Assembly: GCA_021730105.1 (NCBI GenBank)
Contig: CP072538.1
Span: 682,001 to 746,000, forward strand
Direction of reading: 5' to 3'
Origin: Candidatus Ruthia sp. Plio_17_S18
Lineage (GTDB): Bacteria > Pseudomonadota > Gammaproteobacteria > PS1 > Pseudothioglobaceae
Length of the DNA stretch: 64,000 nt
Shown one piece after another: positions 42,071 to 52,008 of the stretch. Every line of letters begins with the position of its first letter. Position 1 is the stretch's first letter. The position numbers were made by a program, and so were the translations under genes. Under the pieces are notes generated by a model, which saw only the letters and a list, made by a program, of their open reading frames with translations, searched no databases and was not told the DNA's origin.

Positions 42071-43049
42071 TGATAATCAGCTGTTTAATTTTATCTGCAC
42101 TGGCAGGTGCCATATTTAAGCCATTGCGAAAATGCCCAGTATTTATTAATAAATGTTCAAATTGTTCATGCTTGCCCAGTATCACTTTTCCAGAAAGGCT
42201 TGCTGGTCTAAAGCCAGACCAGTGATGTTCAATTGTCGCATGAAGTAAAGCTGGAAATCTTTGATAAGCAAATTCGTGGAGTGATTTTTGTACGCCAATA
42301 TCGGTACGACCATCAAAACCAACATTTTCCATGGTAGAGCCGACCAATATTCGCCCATCTGCCCTTGAGATAATGTACCTGCCTTGATCTAGCACAATGT
42401 TCTCTACCAAGCCCTTGGTTGATTTTAGAACAATCATTTGCCCTTTCATCGGAAAAACTTCATCAGCAAGTTTTATCCATTTTGAGCTCCATGCACCGGA
42501 ACAAACAACAACATCCTGTGCAAAATAATCTTTATTTTTGGTTTTTACGCCAGTCACTTGGTTGTCTTTTATCAACACATCATTTGCCTGAGTATGCTCA
42601 ATGACATTCACGCCTTTATTTAAAATATCAATCTTCAAGGCTTGTAATAATCTTGGATTTCGAACCTGAGCAATATTGGTAAACAATGCGCCATTAGCAT
42701 GATGTTGGTAGTTAATGTTGTATTTATTCAGCCATTGTACTGCCAGTGGTGAATCATATTCATCCATCATCAGTAAGCCAGATTTTAGGTATTGAGCATC
42801 AATGCCTGTATCTTCAAAAATTTGTGAACACAAATCTGCATAAACTGCTTGTGAAGCAAAACTTAATTCATTGGTCAAATCATCATAATGCCAAGGGTAT
42901 AATGGGCTAATAATACCGCCACCTGCCCAAGATGATTCTTTGCCACACTCACGCTGGTCTAACAAGGTAACACTAACACCTGCCATTACTAGAGCTCTTG
43001 CACTCATCATGCCAATAACGCCACCACCAATCACTAAACAATCACTCAT
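42063..43049 (-). CDS. thiO: FAD-dependent glycine oxidase ThiO-like
   Basis: 328 residues from ATG 43049, which overlaps the lspA stop as ATGA. Rossmann FAD motif CLVIGGGVIGMMSARALVMA at the start, SSWAGGGIISPLYPWHY, and C-terminal HFRNGLNMAPASADKI. D-amino-acid-oxidase-like fold; ThiO oxidises glycine to the dehydroglycine used for the thiazole of thiamine. Other DAO-family activities cannot be excluded; no other thi gene is nearby. Confidence 0.85.
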   Translation of the reverse strand: MSDCLVIGGGVIGMMSARALVMAGVSVTLLDQRECGKESSWAGGGIISPLYPWHYDDLTNELSFASQAVYADLCSQIFEDTGIDAQYLKSGLLMMDEYDSPLAVQWLNKYNINYQHHANGALFTNIAQVRNPRLLQALKIDILNKGVNVIEHTQANDVLIKDNQVTGVKTKNKDYFAQDVVVCSGAWSSKWIKLADEVFPMKGQMIVLKSTKGLVENIVLDQGRYIISRADGRILVGSTMENVGFDGRTDIGVQKSLHEFAYQRFPALLHATIEHHWSGFRPASLSGKVILGKHEQFEHLLINTGHFRNGLNMAPASADKIKQLIINA

Positions 43050-43504
43050 TTTTTCCAATCCACTATGATTAACACCACCACGCCAACACTGATAAAAATA
43101 TCAGCAAAATTAAAAAATGGATAATTAAATTCGCCGTAGTGAAAATCAATAAAATCAACAACAAACCCATTGGCAATTCGGTCAATCATATTACCAATTG
43201 CACCTGATAAAATAAGCACCAAACTGATAAGTTTAAACCGATACTTTAATGGGGTTTTTAATATCCAAATACTAATAACAATACTGGCAACAGCAGAGAC
43301 AATCGATAAAAAATAACGCTGCCAACCGCCACTATCAGCCAAAAAACTAAATGCTGCACCGTAATTATGAGCAAAAGTAAGCGATAAAAATTCATTAATA
43401 GCAATCGAGTTACCAATGCCTAAATATTCATAAGCCAACAATTTTGTGAATTGGTCAAGGACAACCAGTAGTACAACTAATAAAAAATAATATTTTATTT
43501 TCAC
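43046..43504 (-). CDS. lspA: Lipoprotein signal peptidase (signal peptidase II)
   Basis: 152 residues with four membrane segments. The two catalytic aspartates are in GNMIDRIANGFVVDFIDFH and FNFADIFISVG. Cleaves prolipoproteins after Lgt modification. Overlaps the upstream transporter gene by 4 bp. Confidence 0.96.
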   Translation of the reverse strand: MKIKYYFLLVVLLVVLDQFTKLLAYEYLGIGNSIAINEFLSLTFAHNYGAAFSFLADSGGWQRYFLSIVSAVASIVISIWILKTPLKYRFKLISLVLILSGAIGNMIDRIANGFVVDFIDFHYGEFNYPFFNFADIFISVGVVVLIIVDWKK

Positions 43505-44961
43505 GCTTTATTTGGATTAAATTTTAATATAACAGCGATAGGTATCACAAGCCCTGTACCAATAACAATCCAAAGCAAACCACCTAGCTGTGTGTAATTT
43601 TGTACACTGGTGACAACACCGTCTGTAATAATCTCTCTACTGACAACAAAAAATTTGTTTAAGTATTTGGTGAGTAAACCACCAGCGGCAAGCGCAGTGT
43701 TCATCAAACTTGCCATCAAGGCAAACCAAGTGCCTTTTTTGCCTTCTGGGGCATGAATGGCTACTAATGTTAGCATTAACACTTGAGCAATATAATGAAA
43801 AGGTGAAGAAATGGCTGTGTCAACCAATACCACAGCGCGTGCGTCAATACCTAACCAAATATGTACATCATAATACATTGCCAAAATAGGTAGTGATAAC
43901 AACGTACCTATAATGGTTAAAAAAATTAATACTTCAGCAATGTTTCTTTTAATGATAAATTTAGCAGAAAACCACATGCCAGCAAGTGCAATACCACCAC
44001 CAATAGCAGACAACTTAGCAAAAAAAGACTCATCAAAGCCAAGTACATCAATTTGCCACCAACTAAGGCTAGCACCCACTGTTGGCATGGCTCGATAAAC
44101 AAAAATAACAATCATTGCCATTTTAATATGCTTAATGGTTTGAGCATCTAAATCATTAATTAACCCTAGAAGTAAATACAGAACCACGCCAAGAGAAACA
44201 ATAAAGACAATTTCTTGCGAATAAGGCACATCGTTATATCCCATTAGCACAATAAAAACAGCAAATACCAAACCACCAAATAACACTTGTTTATTCACAG
44301 GTGAAATAGCAACTGCGTTCAATTTAACCAAGCTCACACCTAAAATTGACAACAAAGGCACAAATAAGGCAATCATAAATACCACTTCACGATTATCACT
44401 AAAAACATCGGCCAATTCACCGCCAATCCAACCCGTTAAAAAAATAGCCAACCCTAATGAAATCCTTGACAGAACTTGAATCATGGCAAGTTCTTGATTG
44501 ATTTGATCCTGACTTTGGGATTTATCAACAACCTCTGTTGTCATGGTATCAGCAACCACATCTTGTATGACAAATCCTACGATGGCAATGATACTGGCAA
44601 TCACATAAATAAACTTTTTAGAAAAACCCTGAACAATAGCGTAATCACCGACAACAGCAATCATAAGTACAGAACTCAGTGTAATTAGAATAGCGCCGAT
44701 ATAAACATAAGGCTTTCGATTAGAGTCAAAAATTTTAATACTATCAACCATCTGCCCAAAAATCATCTTAACAGTCCACGGAACTGTCAGCCATACAGCA
44801 AGCTCGGCCAAGTCAGATGCTGACATGTCCAAAGTATCCTTCACCCAAAAATTCTCAGCAATGGCAGTAAAAACACTACTACCATAAGAAAAATAAATCA
44901 ATAGTAGAGGAATATAGCGCATTCTAAGCGCTCGAATAGGGGTTAATAAAATATCTAACAT
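43501..44961 (-). CDS. BT1-family (folate/biopterin transporter-like) membrane protein
   Basis: 486 residues, about 12 membrane segments. N-terminal RYIPLLLIYFSYGSSVFTAI and WLTVPWTVKMIFGQMVDSIK resemble the BT1/FBT major-facilitator family also found in sulfur-oxidising and photosynthetic bacteria. GYGxxD-like and VADTMTTEVV segments are conserved in that family. Substrate is unknown; folate or pteridine is a family-based guess. First gene of the operon leading to lspA, thiO, DUF1566 and recJ. Confidence 0.75.
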   Translation of the reverse strand: MLDILLTPIRALRMRYIPLLLIYFSYGSSVFTAIAENFWVKDTLDMSASDLAELAVWLTVPWTVKMIFGQMVDSIKIFDSNRKPYVYIGAILITLSSVLMIAVVGDYAIVQGFSKKFIYVIASIIAIVGFVIQDVVADTMTTEVVDKSQSQDQINQELAMIQVLSRISLGLAIFLTGWIGGELADVFSDNREVVFMIALFVPLLSILGVSLVKLNAVAISPVNKQVLFGGLVFAVFIVLMGYNDVPYSQEIVFIVSLGVVLYLLLGLINDLDAQTIKHIKMAMIVIFVYRAMPTVGASLSWWQIDVLGFDESFFAKLSAIGGGIALAGMWFSAKFIIKRNIAEVLIFLTIIGTLLSLPILAMYYDVHIWLGIDARAVVLVDTAISSPFHYIAQVLMLTLVAIHAPEGKKGTWFALMASLMNTALAAGGLLTKYLNKFFVVSREIITDGVVTSVQNYTQLGGLLWIVIGTGLVIPIAVILKFNPNKA

Positions 44962-45052
44962 TTATAAAATAATAATAGCAAGAAACAGTTAATCATTATA
45001 GGTGCTGTGTAGGTTATAATTTATTTTTTATTAATAACAAAATTGGAGATGT

Positions 45053-45835
45053 ATGGGCTTCTTAACTGGAAAAAAAGCACTCGTTGTTGGTGTGGCATCA
45101 AATCGCTCTATTGCTTGGGGAATCGCTGAGGCTATGGCCAAACAAGGCTGTGCAATTGCACTCACCTACCAAAATGAAAAACTCAAAAAACGAGTTGATA
45201 AATGCGCCGTAGTTTGCCACTCAAATATTGTTATTGAATGTGATGTTGCTAGCGATGAAGGCATTGAAAAAACCTTTAAAGAATTAAAAACTTATTGGGA
45301 TAATTTTGACATCATCATTCATTCAGTTGCATTTGCACCACGTGAAGCATTAGATGGTAACTATATCCAAGCAACCACTCGTGAAAATTTTGCCACAGCG
45401 CATGACATTAGCTCATACAGCTTTACTGCACTTGCAAAAGCCGCTTATTCTATGCTTAATGACAACGGCGCTTTATTAACAGTCAGTTATCTAGGCAGTA
45501 TTCGTGCCATTCCAAATTACAATGTAATGGGTGTGGCCAAGGCCTCACTTGAAGCTAATGTTCGTTACATGGCAGCAGCCTTAGGATCTGAAAAAGGTAT
45601 TCGCGTTAATGCAGTCTCAGCAGGACCAATTAAAACTTTAGCAGCATCTGGTATTAAAGATTTTAACAAACTGTTTGATTATACTGCAGACAGTTCTGCA
45701 CTTAAACGCAACGTAACCACTGAAGAAGTGGGCAATGCCGCTGCATTCTTGTGTTCTGATTTAGCCTCAGGTATCACTGGCGAAATAACCTATATTGATT
45801 CTGGTTATAACTTTTATGACAAGGGACCAAACTAA
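45053..45835 (+). CDS. fabI: Enoyl-[acyl-carrier-protein] reductase (NADH), FabI
   Basis: 260 residues. [20 protein letters not shown] (cofactor loop), the catalytic Tyr-x6-Lys in [20 protein letters not shown], and the C-terminal [16 protein letters not shown]. Last reductive step of fatty acid elongation. Good GGAG before the ATG; a TATAAT at 45015-45020 is a likely -10 element. Own terminator follows. Confidence 0.97.
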   Translation: MGFLTGKKALVVGVASNRSIAWGIAEAMAKQGCAIALTYQNEKLKKRVDKCAVVCHSNIVIECDVASDEGIEKTFKELKTYWDNFDIIIHSVAFAPREALDGNYIQATTRENFATAHDISSYSFTALAKAAYSMLNDNGALLTVSYLGSIRAIPNYNVMGVAKASLEANVRYMAAALGSEKGIRVNAVSAGPIKTLAASGIKDFNKLFDYTADSSALKRNVTTEEVGNAAAFLCSDLASGITGEITYIDSGYNFYDKGPN

Positions 45836-45858
45836 TAAATAACAAGTACCAATCAAAT

Positions 45859-45890
45859 AAACCCTGCCCCTAAAAATACAGGGTTTTTTA
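45859..45890 (+). terminator. Rho-independent terminator of fabI
   Basis: AAACCCTG / CAGGGTTT stem with a 12-base loop, followed by TTTTTA, 23 bp after the fabI stop. Confidence 0.85.
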
Positions 45891-45934
45891 TTGTCTACTA
45901 ACTTCTCTAAAAACCTATAGCGACTAACAAAAGG

Positions 45935-46375
45935 TTATTGTTTTAAAATACTTTTTATGTCTTCTTGACAACTAAAAATAGTCATGCGTTCTTCATTCGT
46001 TTGAACCAGCGGTAAGAGTGTAATTGGTGGCGTAACAATCATTAAAGTGTGTGCACCTTCTTCCATTACTGTAACTCTTAATGGAAAAAATGGCACAATT
46101 TCAGGATATTTTTTGCTCATTTTTTTCATTTCATCATACTTACCAAAAAACAAAATACGATATTTATAAGATTTATAATAATGCTCATTAAGCGCAAAAT
46201 CACAACGCTGTAAGTAGGCTTTGGCTTGTCATGATAGGCTGTAATGGTTTTATCAAGTGCTGATCCAAGCGTATGAAAATTTCGCATTAACACGTTCAGT
46301 TAAAAGCTCTTCATGCTCTGCAAATACTGAGCCAGCTAACAATACTATGTGCAATATTAAAATTCTAATTACCAT
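45935..46375 (-). pseudogene. Exported DUF302-domain protein, decayed
   Basis: ATG 46375 with signal peptide MVIRILILHIVLLAGSVFA, stop after about 40 codons near 46250. After a frame change the DUF302 core resumes: EHYYKSYKYRILFFGKYDEM, then EIVPFFPLRVTVMEEGAHTL, to the end at 45935. One or two indels around 46150-46255. The ATG overlaps the stop of the upstream relic, so the two once formed an operon. Confidence 0.75.
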
Positions 46376-47388
46376 AATACCCCCCCAACCATTTCTTGCA
46401 TTTTTTCTATTAGATTACCAACTGACCGGCTCATTTGTTCATTATTCAAGCGCGCTACTGCATGCTTATAGCTTTCAAGCACAACGCTTACTTTACCTTG
46501 CCCATCCTCTATACCGTTGTTCTACATGGCAACATAACGCATAATCTAGGATCTAATTTCAAAGATGCCTGCATATTTCTAAAATTACAAAAGCGCACCA
46601 CAACTTGTTTTTCATCGCCAATCTCAAACTCTCCCAAACCTTGAATTGAAGTAACGCCATATTTGGATAAACTCTAAAATTATAAGCTGCAGCTGACTCT
46701 CGCAATCTATTCACTGTTTCTTCTAATTTATATAGGCTTGTATAAATAAATGACATTGGTTCATCTATTTGTTTAATAACATACTTATGCTCAAACGGCT
46801 TTTCATAAGAGCGAATAAAACTCACCAAACCACCTACCATTTGTTCAGTAAAGTCAAATACTTTAGTAAAAGATATCATTTCAGTATCGTTAATACCATT
46901 AACAATGATATGTTTAATAATTTGGTCTTCTGCTGAATATAAAAAGTCTTGATTGGCAAGTGCTGGTGGCGACACCTCTCTGTCCTTTTGCCAATAAAAG
47001 TTTTTTCCAGTGCCTTGCCCACCCTTCAAATCAACTCCGTGGCATCTTTGACAACATTACTCATAAGTATGCCGTCCAGCTTCAGTATTACCCTTAATGA
47101 GTATTGTGTCATATTTTGTCGTTTGATGCCAGCACGCAAAAATCTAATAATTTAGCCACATGAGCATCAGATAGGTTAAATCTAGGCATAATACGACCTG
47201 GTCTTCCTCTTTTAAGGTTCGCTGTAGATACCTATCAGAATGGTTGATCTGTATAATGGCAGGCTTAGAGAGCCTTGACGAGAAGAAAAGCCGTGGCAAT
47301 TTTCACAAAATTCACTATAAATTTACTTGCCTCCTGCCAAACTCAATAAAGGCAATAGCATCAATATCAACGTTAATTTTATTTGCAT
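46369..47388 (-). pseudogene. Di-heme cytochrome c fused to DUF302, decayed
   Basis: ATG 47388 with signal peptide MQIKLTLILMLLPLLSLAGG. First heme site YSEFCENCHG (47290-47307) and second CQRCHG (47036-47053) are in different frames. The second cytochrome-like domain continues GGQGTGKNFYWQKDREVSPP, ALANQDFLYSAEDQIIKHII, then a linker and, after a shift near 46650, a DUF302 domain (QVVVRFCNFRNMQASLKLDP, RLCVMLPC, then MSRSVGNLIEKMQEMVGG) to the TAA at 46369-46371. At least four lesions, including the segment around 47100-47260. Confidence 0.8.
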
Positions 47389-47476
47389 AAATTGTACTTT
47401 AAATTAAATTATAAGAATATTATGTTTAAAAAGTTAAAAATAAACAATTTATTTAAAGTAAGTCACTCATTATAGA

Positions 47477-49324
47477 TTATAAATTTCTACTAAAAATTTT
47501 AATTTTCGCTTGAGATTTAAGCGTTTCAAGGATATTTAAAAACACCTCATTTGACTCAAAACTTAATAAAGACCTTTTAAGAGTAGTATTAACTGTCTTT
47601 GCATCTATCGTTCTAACACCTGATAATTTGATTACAACTGCATTATTCCCATCCAAATCTTGAGCACTATAGCTAGAATTGCCATTAGTTGGCTTAGCCA
47701 ATGCAAACACTTTATTAACAATAACCGTCTCAACCTTGCTAGAATCTCGTTTCATCCAATCAACATGATGCCATGTAAGTTTGCTCTTATTCATTAATTC
47801 TTTAAGAATGTCTTGATTATTATGAGCTAATAAATCAACAAAAGTTTTGGCAAGATTATCAACAAAAGTTTTGGCCAGTAGTGTCGTTAAATGTGCATTA
47901 ATCTCATCTTCAACTTCAACAAAGGGTTTTTGTCTTTGTGCTAATTTTTCTCGCACACGGATAACCATTAATTTATCTTTTGATAATTCTAAAATTTCTG
48001 AGTTTTCATTTTTGTTAAGAATCACATCACTAAATGCAGCATCAACAATTTTTTGGTTTAATTGAGTATTATCCCTGTCAAAAAAATCACTCACCTGAAG
48101 CTTTAAATCCATTTGATCAACAATTTCCTCTAAACTTGCCTCGTAAGCCAAGTTGGCTAATTGTTTAGTTAAGCTGTAAAACGCTTGTTGTGCATGTGCT
48201 CTAGTGTATAAATCAAGTAATTCTGATTTAACCGCATCAAATGGTTTAAGTGTTTTGGCTTTAATATTGTTAAGTTTAATAATATGATAGCCAAACTCAG
48301 ATTTAACCAAATCGCTAACTTCACCAAGTCTCATTGCAAATACTTTTTTCTCAAATTCTGGCACCATAACACCACGAGTAAAAAAGCCTAAATCTCCTTC
48401 GTCAGCTTTAGAGCCTGTGTCTTGAGAGTATTGCTCAGCAAGTTTAGCAAAATCACTACCGCTGTTTAATAGGGCAATAACTTTTTGTGCAGTTGGCTCA
48501 TCTTCAAGCAAAATATGTTGTGCTTGTCTTTCTTCTTCTGTGGTAAAGCGTTCTTGCTCATCTTCATAAAAAGCAAGTAACTCATCATCACTTGCTTTAA
48601 TACTTTTTGAAATTTCATTTAATGACAACTCAACAAATTCTATTTTTACTTGTTCTGGTGCGAAAAATAACGCCTTTTTGTTATTGTAAAAATCTTTAAC
48701 ACTTTGTACCTCAACCTTAACCTCTTTAACATAATCATCAGCTTGAATAGTAATATAACTAAATTGTCGCTGTTGATCGTTCAATTTTTGTAATCTTACG
48801 AGCTGTGATGGCGTTACAAAAGCAGAATCTAATAAATTGTATTTGATTTGAGTTTGGGTTAATTCTTGTAATTTTATCGCCTCATATTTTGCTGTTGTAT
48901 AGCCATTGAGCCTCAATAATTGCTTATAATTTTCTAATGAAAACCGCCCTTCTTCTTTAAATAAATCATTGGCTTGAATAATAGCATTAAGTTCACTGGC
49001 AGTTGTTTCGTACGACAATTCACTGGATAATTGCTCAAGTAAGTGCCTGTCAATCATTTGATTAAGGATAGATTGCTTGAGCATGGCATCAAATTCTGTG
49101 TCATATTTTTTGTCTAGTTCTTGTTGCAGACGTCTTTTTTGTGGGTTAAATTCTGCAAGAAACTCTTCCTTCGAAATATCAGTACCATCAACAGAAGCAA
49201 TAATAATATTTGAAGCGCCAGTGAAGTATTCACTAATACCGAATAAAGCAAAAGGAATGGTAATCAAACCAACGATTAAATAAGCTACCCAACCCTTGGT
49301 TTTGTTTCTAATTGAATCTAGCAT
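47477..49324 (-). CDS. ppiD: Peptidyl-prolyl isomerase PpiD, periplasmic chaperone
   Basis: 615 residues. One N-terminal membrane anchor (WVAYLIVGLITIPFALFGIS), SurA-N-like helices, a parvulin domain at about residues 265-360 (ERQAQHILLEDEPTAQ; GDLGFFTRGVMVPEFEKKVF; VKSEFGYHIIKL) and a long C-terminal part. Assists folding of exported proteins near SecYEG. Downstream of hupB and two tRNAs, the common hupB-ppiD neighbourhood. Confidence 0.93.
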   Translation of the reverse strand: MLDSIRNKTKGWVAYLIVGLITIPFALFGISEYFTGASNIIIASVDGTDISKEEFLAEFNPQKRRLQQELDKKYDTEFDAMLKQSILNQMIDRHLLEQLSSELSYETTASELNAIIQANDLFKEEGRFSLENYKQLLRLNGYTTAKYEAIKLQELTQTQIKYNLLDSAFVTPSQLVRLQKLNDQQRQFSYITIQADDYVKEVKVEVQSVKDFYNNKKALFFAPEQVKIEFVELSLNEISKSIKASDDELLAFYEDEQERFTTEEERQAQHILLEDEPTAQKVIALLNSGSDFAKLAEQYSQDTGSKADEGDLGFFTRGVMVPEFEKKVFAMRLGEVSDLVKSEFGYHIIKLNNIKAKTLKPFDAVKSELLDLYTRAHAQQAFYSLTKQLANLAYEASLEEIVDQMDLKLQVSDFFDRDNTQLNQKIVDAAFSDVILNKNENSEILELSKDKLMVIRVREKLAQRQKPFVEVEDEINAHLTTLLAKTFVDNLAKTFVDLLAHNNQDILKELMNKSKLTWHHVDWMKRDSSKVETVIVNKVFALAKPTNGNSSYSAQDLDGNNAVVIKLSGVRTIDAKTVNTTLKRSLLSFESNEVFLNILETLKSQAKIKIFSRNL

Positions 49325-49467
49325 AATGAGATGTATTAACGGCTAATCGATTAATAATCTAAAAAACCATTTATTTAATAAAAAACAGGAATTATAAACG
49401 AAAACCTTTGTATTCTTACATGGGTTTTGTTATGTTTTTAAAAATTCAAATGTTGGACAAATCGGAA

Positions 49468-49487
49468 GCCATAACAAAGAAAAGTTA

Positions 49488-49491
<4 letters not shown>
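49468..49491 (-). other. Perfect hairpin including the tRNA-Asp 3' end
   Basis: GCCATAAC / GTTATGGC, 8-bp perfect stem with an 8-base A-rich loop. On the - strand the first four bases GCCA are the tRNA-Asp discriminator and CCA end. No T run follows, so it is more likely an RNA-processing or stability element than a terminator. Confidence 0.5.
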
Positions 49492-49564
<73 letters not shown>

Positions 49565-49573
49565 GAAATTTTT

Positions 49574-49649
49574 TGGTGGGCGCTACAAGACTTGAACTTG
49601 TGACCCTCGCCTTGTAAGGGCGATGCTCTACCAACTGAGCTAAGCGCCC
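49574..49649 (-). tRNA. tRNA-Val(TAC)
   Basis: 76 nt with encoded CCA. Acceptor GGGCGCT/AGCGCCC, anticodon stem TCGCC/GGCGA with loop CTTACAA, anticodon TAC; T arm ACAAGTTCAAGTCTTGT. Between hupB and tRNA-Asp. Confidence 0.97.
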
Positions 49650-49700
49650 AAAAAAAATACCCAGTACTGTGAACACCGAGCACATTATACTTAAAAAATC

Positions 49701-49976
49701 CTAAGAATTAACCGATTCTTTAAGTAATTTACCTTCTTTAAATGCAGGCACTTTAGAGACCTTAATTTGGATTGTTTCGCCCGTTTGAGGATTGCGACCA
49801 GTGCGCGCTGCACGGTCACGAACAACAAAACTACCAAAACCTGTAATGGATACATTATCACCACTAGCTAATGCTGAGGTAATTGCGCCTGTAATTGCAT
49901 CCAATGCACGAGCTGCATCTGCTTTTGTTAAATTGGAAGTTTGTGCAATTGCTGCAACTAAATCTGATTTATTCAT
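49701..49976 (-). CDS. hupB: DNA-binding protein HU-beta
   Basis: 91 residues. MNKSDLVAAIAQTSNLTKAD, GFGSFVVRDRAARTGRNPQT and the basic arm are typical HU. Nucleoid protein. A Shine-Dalgarno GGAG stands 9-12 bases upstream. With ihfA in this window it is one of two HU-family proteins. Confidence 0.96.
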   Translation of the reverse strand: MNKSDLVAAIAQTSNLTKADAARALDAITGAITSALASGDNVSITGFGSFVVRDRAARTGRNPQTGETIQIKVSKVPAFKEGKLLKESVNS

Positions 49977-50107
49977 TGAATTTATTCTCCTGTGTGTGAA
50001 TCTTATTTTGATTAAAAAAACATCAAGTTTTAAATTAAACTTTGGTTGAATTATCCATTAAATATCAGCACTGCCCCAATGGACTTTGATAAAAAATATA
50101 TTAAATT

Positions 50108-50638
50108 TTATCCTGTGCTGTTTTTTAACTGGCTAATGAGTGGCAAAATTTGCCTTTCCCAAATTCGTGTGGTTAATTCACCAATTCGCTTAAAACGAAT
50201 AATACCTTGCTGATCAATGATAAAAGTTTCAGGCGTGGCATACACACCTAACTCAAGGCCAAGTTTGCCTAATTGATCAAATACAATTGAATCATACGGG
50301 TTGCCAAGCTTGGTTAAAAATATGTTGCCATCCTTTTTGGTGTCTTTATAATTGATGCCCAATATTTGCAATGAATTAGTTTTGGCTATTTGCATGAGCA
50401 TTTCGTGCTCCGCTCTACAAGTAACGCACCAAGAGGACCAAACATTAACCAAAGATATTTTTCCTTGTAATTTATCTTGAATAGTATAAATTTCAGCAGT
50501 ATTAAAGTCTTCAACTTGTAAATTTGGAAATGTTTTACCAATCAAAGGCGATGGCAATTTTTTAGGATCATGCTCAAGACCTATATATAAGAATACAGCC
50601 AATACAACAAATAAAACTAGAGGTATAAATTTTTTCAT
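50108..50638 (-). CDS. ccmG: Thiol:disulfide interchange protein CcmG/DsbE
   Basis: 176 residues. N-terminal membrane anchor (FIPLVLFVVLAVFLYIGL), thioredoxin fold with active site NVWSSWCVTCRAEHEML, and the GVYATPETFIID cis-Pro region. Reduces apocytochrome c (and CcmH) for heme attachment in the periplasm. Directly overlaps the ccmE stop (4 bp); the ccmF that usually stands between is not here. Confidence 0.93.
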   Translation of the reverse strand: MKKFIPLVLFVVLAVFLYIGLEHDPKKLPSPLIGKTFPNLQVEDFNTAEIYTIQDKLQGKISLVNVWSSWCVTCRAEHEMLMQIAKTNSLQILGINYKDTKKDGNIFLTKLGNPYDSIVFDQLGKLGLELGVYATPETFIIDQQGIIRFKRIGELTTRIWERQILPLISQLKNSTG

Positions 50639-51057
50639 TGTTTGTTTTTAGCTTTTTCTAATGCATCAGCCACTTCTGGTGGCATGTAGTTCTCATCATG
50701 CTTGGCGAGCACTTCAGTTGCCATGAAAACACCATTAATTAAAGAACCGGTTGTAATAATACCTTGACCTTCTTTAAATAAATCAGGCAAAATACCTGAA
50801 TAATTAACACTAAAGGTGTTGGCATAATCGGTGACATCAAACGTAACTTTAATACCGTCACGCTTAACACTATCCTTAGCAACCATACCGCCTAAGCGAA
50901 AACTTTTACCTTTTGGCGCCTTACCTTCGGTAACATCAGTAGGAGAAAAAAAGTACAATAAATTTTCGTTAAAGGCTTTTAAGCCTAAATAACCTGCCAA
51001 GCTCACACCTATTACCAGTAAAGCAACCAATGTCATTCTATTTTGTCGTTTTGTCAT
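50635..51057 (-). CDS. ccmE: Cytochrome c maturation heme chaperone CcmE
   Basis: 140 residues. N-terminal anchor (MTLVALLVIGVSLAGYLGLK), beta-barrel part FRLGGMVAKDSVKRDGIKVT, and the heme-binding histidine in VLAKHDENYMPPEV. Carries heme covalently from CcmC to the CcmF/H ligase. Follows ccmD by 2 bp. Confidence 0.96.
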   Translation of the reverse strand: MTKRQNRMTLVALLVIGVSLAGYLGLKAFNENLLYFFSPTDVTEGKAPKGKSFRLGGMVAKDSVKRDGIKVTFDVTDYANTFSVNYSGILPDLFKEGQGIITTGSLINGVFMATEVLAKHDENYMPPEVADALEKAKNKQ

Positions 51058-51059
51058 AA

Positions 51060-51230
51060 TTATCCTTCTCTTAAATATTTAATACGCAACTGTTTAATTG
51101 CGTTTTTGTGGATAGAGTGTGTGCGTATAAATAAAGTTGCAATCACAATCAAGGCTGTCAAATAAGAAAACCAAATATAAAAGGCGTACTTTCCATACGG
51201 GAGAAAAGAAAAATATTCTGCTAAGGTCAC
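51060..51230 (-). CDS. ccmD: Heme exporter protein CcmD
   Basis: 56 residues from GTG 51230, which overlaps the ccmC stop as GTGA. Sequence LAEYFSFLPYGKYAFYIWFS and LTALIVIATLFIRTHS shows the single membrane segment and the tyrosine-containing N-terminus (YGKYAFYIW) typical of CcmD, with a basic C-terminal tail. It sits between ccmC and ccmE as usual, and helps release holo-CcmE from CcmABC. Confidence 0.88.
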   Translation of the reverse strand: MTLAEYFSFLPYGKYAFYIWFSYLTALIVIATLFIRTHSIHKNAIKQLRIKYLREG

Positions 51231-51970
51231 TGTTTGTACTTCATAATTATTTTTTTAACCCAGCTAGAGTTTTGCTCTGTCACCAATATCTCATCTCTGG
51301 CTCTCATCAACATAAGTGCGCCATATAAAAACTTAAATGCCATACTCATTAATAATAGTGCGATCAACATATTAGTATCTTGAATGGCCACTTTATTAAC
51401 ACTGACTGACGCCCCTTGATGTAATGTATTCCACCACTTCACCGAATAATGAATAATAGGCAAATTAACCAAGCCCACAATAGCCAACACTGAAGAGGCT
51501 TTAGATGCAGTTTTAGGATTGTCAAATGCATTGTTAAGTGACATATAAGCCAAATACAAAAACAGCAAAATTAACTCTGAAGTTAAACGTGCATCCCACA
51601 CCCACCAAGTACCCCACATCGGCTTACCCCAAACTGCACCAGTAACCAAAGCTAAAAAAGTAAATGCCGCCCCAATGGGCGCTGACACTTTGGCAACCAC
51701 GTATGCTAATTTAATTTGCAAAATCAGGCCAATACCGCCAGAAATCGCCAATACCAAATAAATAAACATACTCATCCATGCAGCAGGCACATGAATAAAC
51801 ATAATGCGATAACTCTCACCTTGCTGGTAATCAATGGGTGCCACAATCAATCCCCAGTACAAACCAACCAGAGCTAAAACAATAAAAGGGTACAAAAACC
51901 AAGGGGTGATTTGTTGACTAATTTGATAGAAGTTTTTAGGCGAAGCAAACGCTTGAATCCATTTCCACAT
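51227..51970 (-). CDS. ccmC: Heme exporter / heme handling protein CcmC
   Basis: 247 residues, six membrane segments. The tryptophan-rich heme motif is WGTWWVWDARLTSELILLFL; the flanking His residues are in IMFIHVPAAW and LPIIHYSVKWW. Loads heme onto CcmE. First gene of ccmC-D-E-G here. ccmA, ccmB, ccmF and ccmH are not in the window. Confidence 0.96.
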   Translation of the reverse strand: MWKWIQAFASPKNFYQISQQITPWFLYPFIVLALVGLYWGLIVAPIDYQQGESYRIMFIHVPAAWMSMFIYLVLAISGGIGLILQIKLAYVVAKVSAPIGAAFTFLALVTGAVWGKPMWGTWWVWDARLTSELILLFLYLAYMSLNNAFDNPKTASKASSVLAIVGLVNLPIIHYSVKWWNTLHQGASVSVNKVAIQDTNMLIALLLMSMAFKFLYGALMLMRARDEILVTEQNSSWVKKIIMKYKQ

Positions 51971-52008
51971 AAACCTATCCTGTTAGTTATTTAAACTTAT
52001 AAAACACA

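Noticed and set aside
46379..46386. Run of seven C as a phase-variation switch
   Set aside because: The run sits in already broken genes with several other lesions, so switching would not restore a product.
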